A DNA stretch of 64,000 nt from Populus alba (lineage: Eukaryota; Streptophyta; Magnoliopsida; Malpighiales; Salicaceae), in the NCBI RefSeq assembly GCF_005239225.2, contig NC_133302.1, forward strand, positions 13,301,991-13,365,990. The letters run 5' to 3'. Position 1 is the first letter of the stretch. Each line of letters starts with the position of its first letter. Made by a program: the position numbers and the translations under genes. The notes beneath the pieces were generated by a model that saw only the letters and a program-made list of their open reading frames with translations, did not search any database and was not told where the DNA came from. Below, piece by piece: positions 60,703-64,000 of the stretch.

Positions 60703-62085
60703 TCTTTTCTCATGATTTGGTTATGTTTATTTTAATTTTTAATTCTTTATTCTCTCTTCTAAATAAGTTTGGTCATTTTGTTAATCTGCATGCTCGGAAT
60801 CCACACTATAAATACCTCTGTGCTAATATGAGCCTTTATGCTATTTTAAGAAGTGATGGGATGATATTGATAATGTGAGCCTCTATGCTATTTTAAGATC
60901 TAGCTCATTTTATTGAACTTTCTCTAATTTCCCCACTCTTTAATTAAAGACACAAGACAACTAGCATAAAAAATTTCACCAAATTTAATGGCTTTCAATG
61001 TAAACATAACTTCTAAAGTCACACTTTGAATGGATAATTGTTGGGCTCTCTTGTTGTAATTGGAAATATCCAATACCTGTTTATAAAGGATCTTGTTCTT
61101 TCTTTCATCAGAACATATGAGAACAATGGTTGTGGCTGTTAATTAAGTTTCTTGTTTCAACTTTTCTTTCAGTCCCTTAAATTCTTCACCAATTCTTTTT
61201 TGGTTTTATAATTACATCCTATTACTTATTTCTCATTTCATCTTCTTGGAAATCTCTAGTTTCTTTTAAGTGATACAAAGATAAAGATAATAAGAATAGG
61301 TGTTAATCTTTTTTATATTCTCTTGGGGTTTTTTTCTTTGGAAAAAGAAGGAAGAAAAAATTAGGTGTATTGTTTGAGTGGAAAAGAATTTTAGAAAGAA
61401 TTTTCAGAAAGGAAAGTTGATAGGGAAATCTGTTGCAACAAAGGGTGGCTCTATTATTTTTGTTCCTGTGTTATTATTATTATTTTCTTGTAATGGTTTC
61501 CTTTAAAAATTTATGGGAAAGAACAGCTGAACTAGGATCTAGGTTTTTTATTTGCTGGATCAATTAATTGAAAATTGTTGGAATTAAAAGGATCAAAATC
61601 TAAATCTAGATCATAGAGAGAAAGGAGTTTCCTTTTTTGTTGTATCATTTTTTTTTTTTTTTTGGTTCATGTGACAAAATTATGTAAAGCTTGATAAATG
61701 CATATTTATTAAGAGGGTAATCACGAATCCTAAACAAGATTAATTTTATTTTTTAAAAAAATATAAAAATATCCTGATATAAGAACTAAAAATTAAAAAG
61801 CCCGGTAAATACCAATTTCATTTTGATATTATATTTCTCACAAACACTGTAATTATTCACTTTCAAAAAAAAAAATTAAAAACCCCAATAAAAGATATAA
61901 AAAAAGATTAGGCAGTTGGAATAGGTTTTTTATATCAATTAAAAAAAATTTAAAAGCCAAAAAAAAAAGTTTTTCTTGTTTTTATATGAAATAAATCAAC
62001 GTTAAAATACATTAATCCATCGAGTTCTTACATGTTTCTTCCCGGAACTGTGTCCATTCCAAGCCCCCCCTCCACGTGTCTTCCT
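60703..62085. other. Intergenic DNA, no gene recognised
   Basis: AT-rich with homopolymer runs (a long poly-T near 61648-61664). No coherent frame found on either strand. Confidence 0.4.
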
Positions 62086-62188
62086 TGTTATGGAAACACG
62101 ACACGTCTTCCCTGTCTGATACAGCTGACTGTGGAGGAGAGCCCCTGATTTGGGGGAAAAAAGCAGCAATTCGTTCATCGAATTAAGA
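62070..62188 (+). promoter_or_regulatory. Likely core promoter and leader of the SPRING-family gene
   Basis: GC-richer stretch directly before the ATG, with a CCACGTGTC G-box/ABRE-like element (about 62072) and a second ACACGTCTT. The regulatory role is inference from position and motif. Confidence 0.4.
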
Positions 62189-63298
62189 ATGACCAAATAT
62201 CATTTTTCTTTACAACTACTCATCCTTTTTCAGTTCTCGTCTATAATTTCAGCAATCAGGTAGGCTAATTTCTCATCCTGGCTGATAAAGATGAGGGGAA
62301 AAAATATAGACCTTATGATTTTTTTGGCATTGATGTAGGAAGGATATCGGGTTCGAACAAATCAGAAGTTGCAGGAATACAGTTCAAGGAAGATATCTGC
62401 TCTCTGACGATAATGGTCGGTCTGTCTGTCTGTCGCTCATCGAATTCCCATTCTATGAGTTCTATGGTTAAGAAAGCTTGCTAGTAATAAACTAAAGCAG
62501 ATATACATTTTTTTTGTAGGGTATGTATGCGATGCGCTATCAGTGGATCCGCAATCTCGTTGCTGCCCTGAAAACAGATTGAGATTTTCTTGTCAGTGAG
62601 TTGTTTTTTTTTTCTATTTATTCTTTGTTTGTTTTGATGGCAATCAGAGAAAATAAATAAATAAAAAAGGTGCTAATTAAAATTTATTATTGCAGGGGAT
62701 GCAACCTTGTTTCACAGTGTTGCAACTCCTATGAATTTTGTGTTTCGTGCTGCCTCCATCCTTCAAGGGTATTTCTTCTTCAATGCTTGTTTATTTGGGC
62801 TGGTGGGTAATGGATTCAGTTGCTTTTATCTTGTCATGTCACGATCTGTTCGTTACTCCGCAGACACAAGAGGCACAAGTTCTCAAGGTCAAGATAGCCA
62901 AGCCTTCAACTGCAGGTAAACTTATCTTTCTAGCCCTTCCAACATCGTGATTTCTAGTCCGTTTACATTGTTATTCATACAATCAACTTTTAAATTCAAT
63001 TCAATTTTTTAACTAAAATTGGATATTTAGTTGACATAGCACTGAATATTTAGACTGACCTCTGTACCAATCCTTCTTCTGATTGTATTTTGCCAAGTCA
63101 GTCCCAATTGCTATTCATGCCTGCACTCTTTTAGGGTTTATGTAATACAACAAACTGAATATTCCCTCTTATGAAATTTTAAATTTTACACGAGTATCAT
63201 TTGAAAATAGCTGGTGCTTACATTTCCTTTTAGCAGTGAGTTATACAAGTGTTTTTGATTTCTGTGCTGGGAGATGCCGTCATAATTCGGAGAGCGTG
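62189..63298 (+). CDS. SPRING/C12orf49 (UPF0454) family protein, 5' six exons, partial
   Basis: Exons 62189-62259, 62339-62415, 62520-62595, 62696-62768, 62864-62915 and 63234-63298 (or from 63237) join in frame with GT-AG introns. The encoded ~120 residues start with a hydrophobic segment (residues 6-23, signal anchor-like), then CRNTVQGRYLLSDDNGYVC (35-53), a paired RCC (63-65), SCQGCNLVSQCC (73-84) and YEFCVSCCLHP (87-97), and later VFDFCAGRCRHNSESV. This cysteine pattern matches animal SPRING (SREBF pathway regulator in Golgi), an ER/Golgi membrane protein that helps activate site-1 protease; the role in plants is inferred from homology only. The remaining C-terminal exon(s) are not seen up to 64000. 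The exon 6 acceptor is a TAGCAG tandem. Confidence 0.87.
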
Positions 63299-64000
63299 GT
63301 AAGTTGTCTTTTGACATATTTGATTTTTCTCAAGTTTTATCTATATGTTGCATAGAATGATGATGATGCAATCATATATTGAAATCATGAAACCTAGAGT
63401 GACCAAATTTAGAAAAGATTTGGACCAATGAACATTGCATTGTTTGACAAAGTACAACTATAGCGAAAACTCTATGAAAACAAAGTTTCAATATGGCAAA
63501 GGGTGGATAGGAAAACATGCTAAGAGATTTACACTGCTAGGTAAGAACTGTCATGAAATGATGATGATAATACTGAAACTAATTTTTCTTTTTTTTAGGT
63601 TGGGGGGGGGGGTTTGTTAGTGATTGTTCTTAGAGAATTGAACAATAATGAAAATGAGTAGTTATGCAAATAATCTTTGATCTGAATGTGTCAAATTGTA
63701 GAGTTGATGGGTGGAGAAGAGGACAAAACCTTACGATTCAAATTGACAGGAGTTACAAAAAATGCACTTATTCTCTCTTGAAAAAAATTATTATGGTTAT
63801 TTAAATAAACACACTAGTGAAAATAATCATTCTGTTAAAAAAATTTGAAGATAAAATGAAAAAAACTGAGAGAGATAGAAACTGATTTGTGTGGTCATCT
63901 TGATTCGACGTTAGCAGTGCAACAGAATTATAAAATATTTGTAAAGTTAACATGGATGGAAATTCAGAAAGTATCGCTATTAAATAAGCTTGCTAGTTGG
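63299..64000 (+). other. Start of the next intron of the SPRING-family gene
   Basis: Begins with a canonical gtaagttg donor. No continuation of the cysteine-rich protein is visible, so the intron is at least 700 bp or the final exon lies beyond the window. A poly-G run of 10 is at about 63602-63611. Confidence 0.6.

Overview
This is a plant nuclear genome window. It is AT-rich and gene-poor, with spliced genes, plant-type transposons (CACTA, PIF/Harbinger-like, Ty3/gypsy LTR, TRIM, tRNA-derived SINE, MITE) and many simple repeats. Several repeat families resemble ones I associate with Populus/Salix, so a Salicaceae tree is my best guess; this is inference and was not checked by search.

Two ordinary genes stand out, both on the plus strand. 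A complete four-exon PLATZ zinc-binding transcription factor gene lies at 22712-24455. The 5' six exons of a SPRING/C12orf49 (UPF0454) family gene lie at 62189-63298, and the rest of that gene is beyond the window.

Layout. 1-6978: intergenic DNA with a fossil gypsy gag-protease and relic LTRs. 6979-18221: five head-to-tail copies of a ~1.9 kb unit; the first copy is split by a 1631-bp PIF/Harbinger-like insertion, and copies 2-5 are nearly identical. 18222-22700: a 292-bp TRIM and relic LTRs. 22712-24455: PLATZ. 24500-29900: AT-rich spacer with a relic LTR and a MITE. 29900-41232: a nest. An old minus-strand gypsy LTR was hit by an 8.6-kb CACTA transposon (29994-38622) and by a solo LTR of its own family in the opposite orientation (39154-40905). 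Both insertions have target-site duplications that are confirmed by an uninterrupted paralogous LTR at 54109-55778. 41233-48300: a string of unrelated tandem repeats, including about 3.1 kb of ~38-bp monomers that are each a perfect or near-perfect hairpin. 48878-55778: a decayed Athila-like gypsy element on the minus strand, with PBS, gag, protease and integrase but RT/RNase H deleted. It is followed in the same orientation by an unrecognised ORF and an intronless, twice-interrupted LOG (cytokinin-activating enzyme) copy. 55779-62188: small tandem repeats, relic LTRs and a full SINE with a 17-bp target duplication.

The genes do not form a pathway or operon. The main story is how transposons and tandem repeats built the space between two conserved genes. 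The most unusual items are the hairpin minisatellite, the possible LOG cargo of a gypsy element, the 1.9-kb array with its alternating variant, and the foldback inside PLATZ intron 1.
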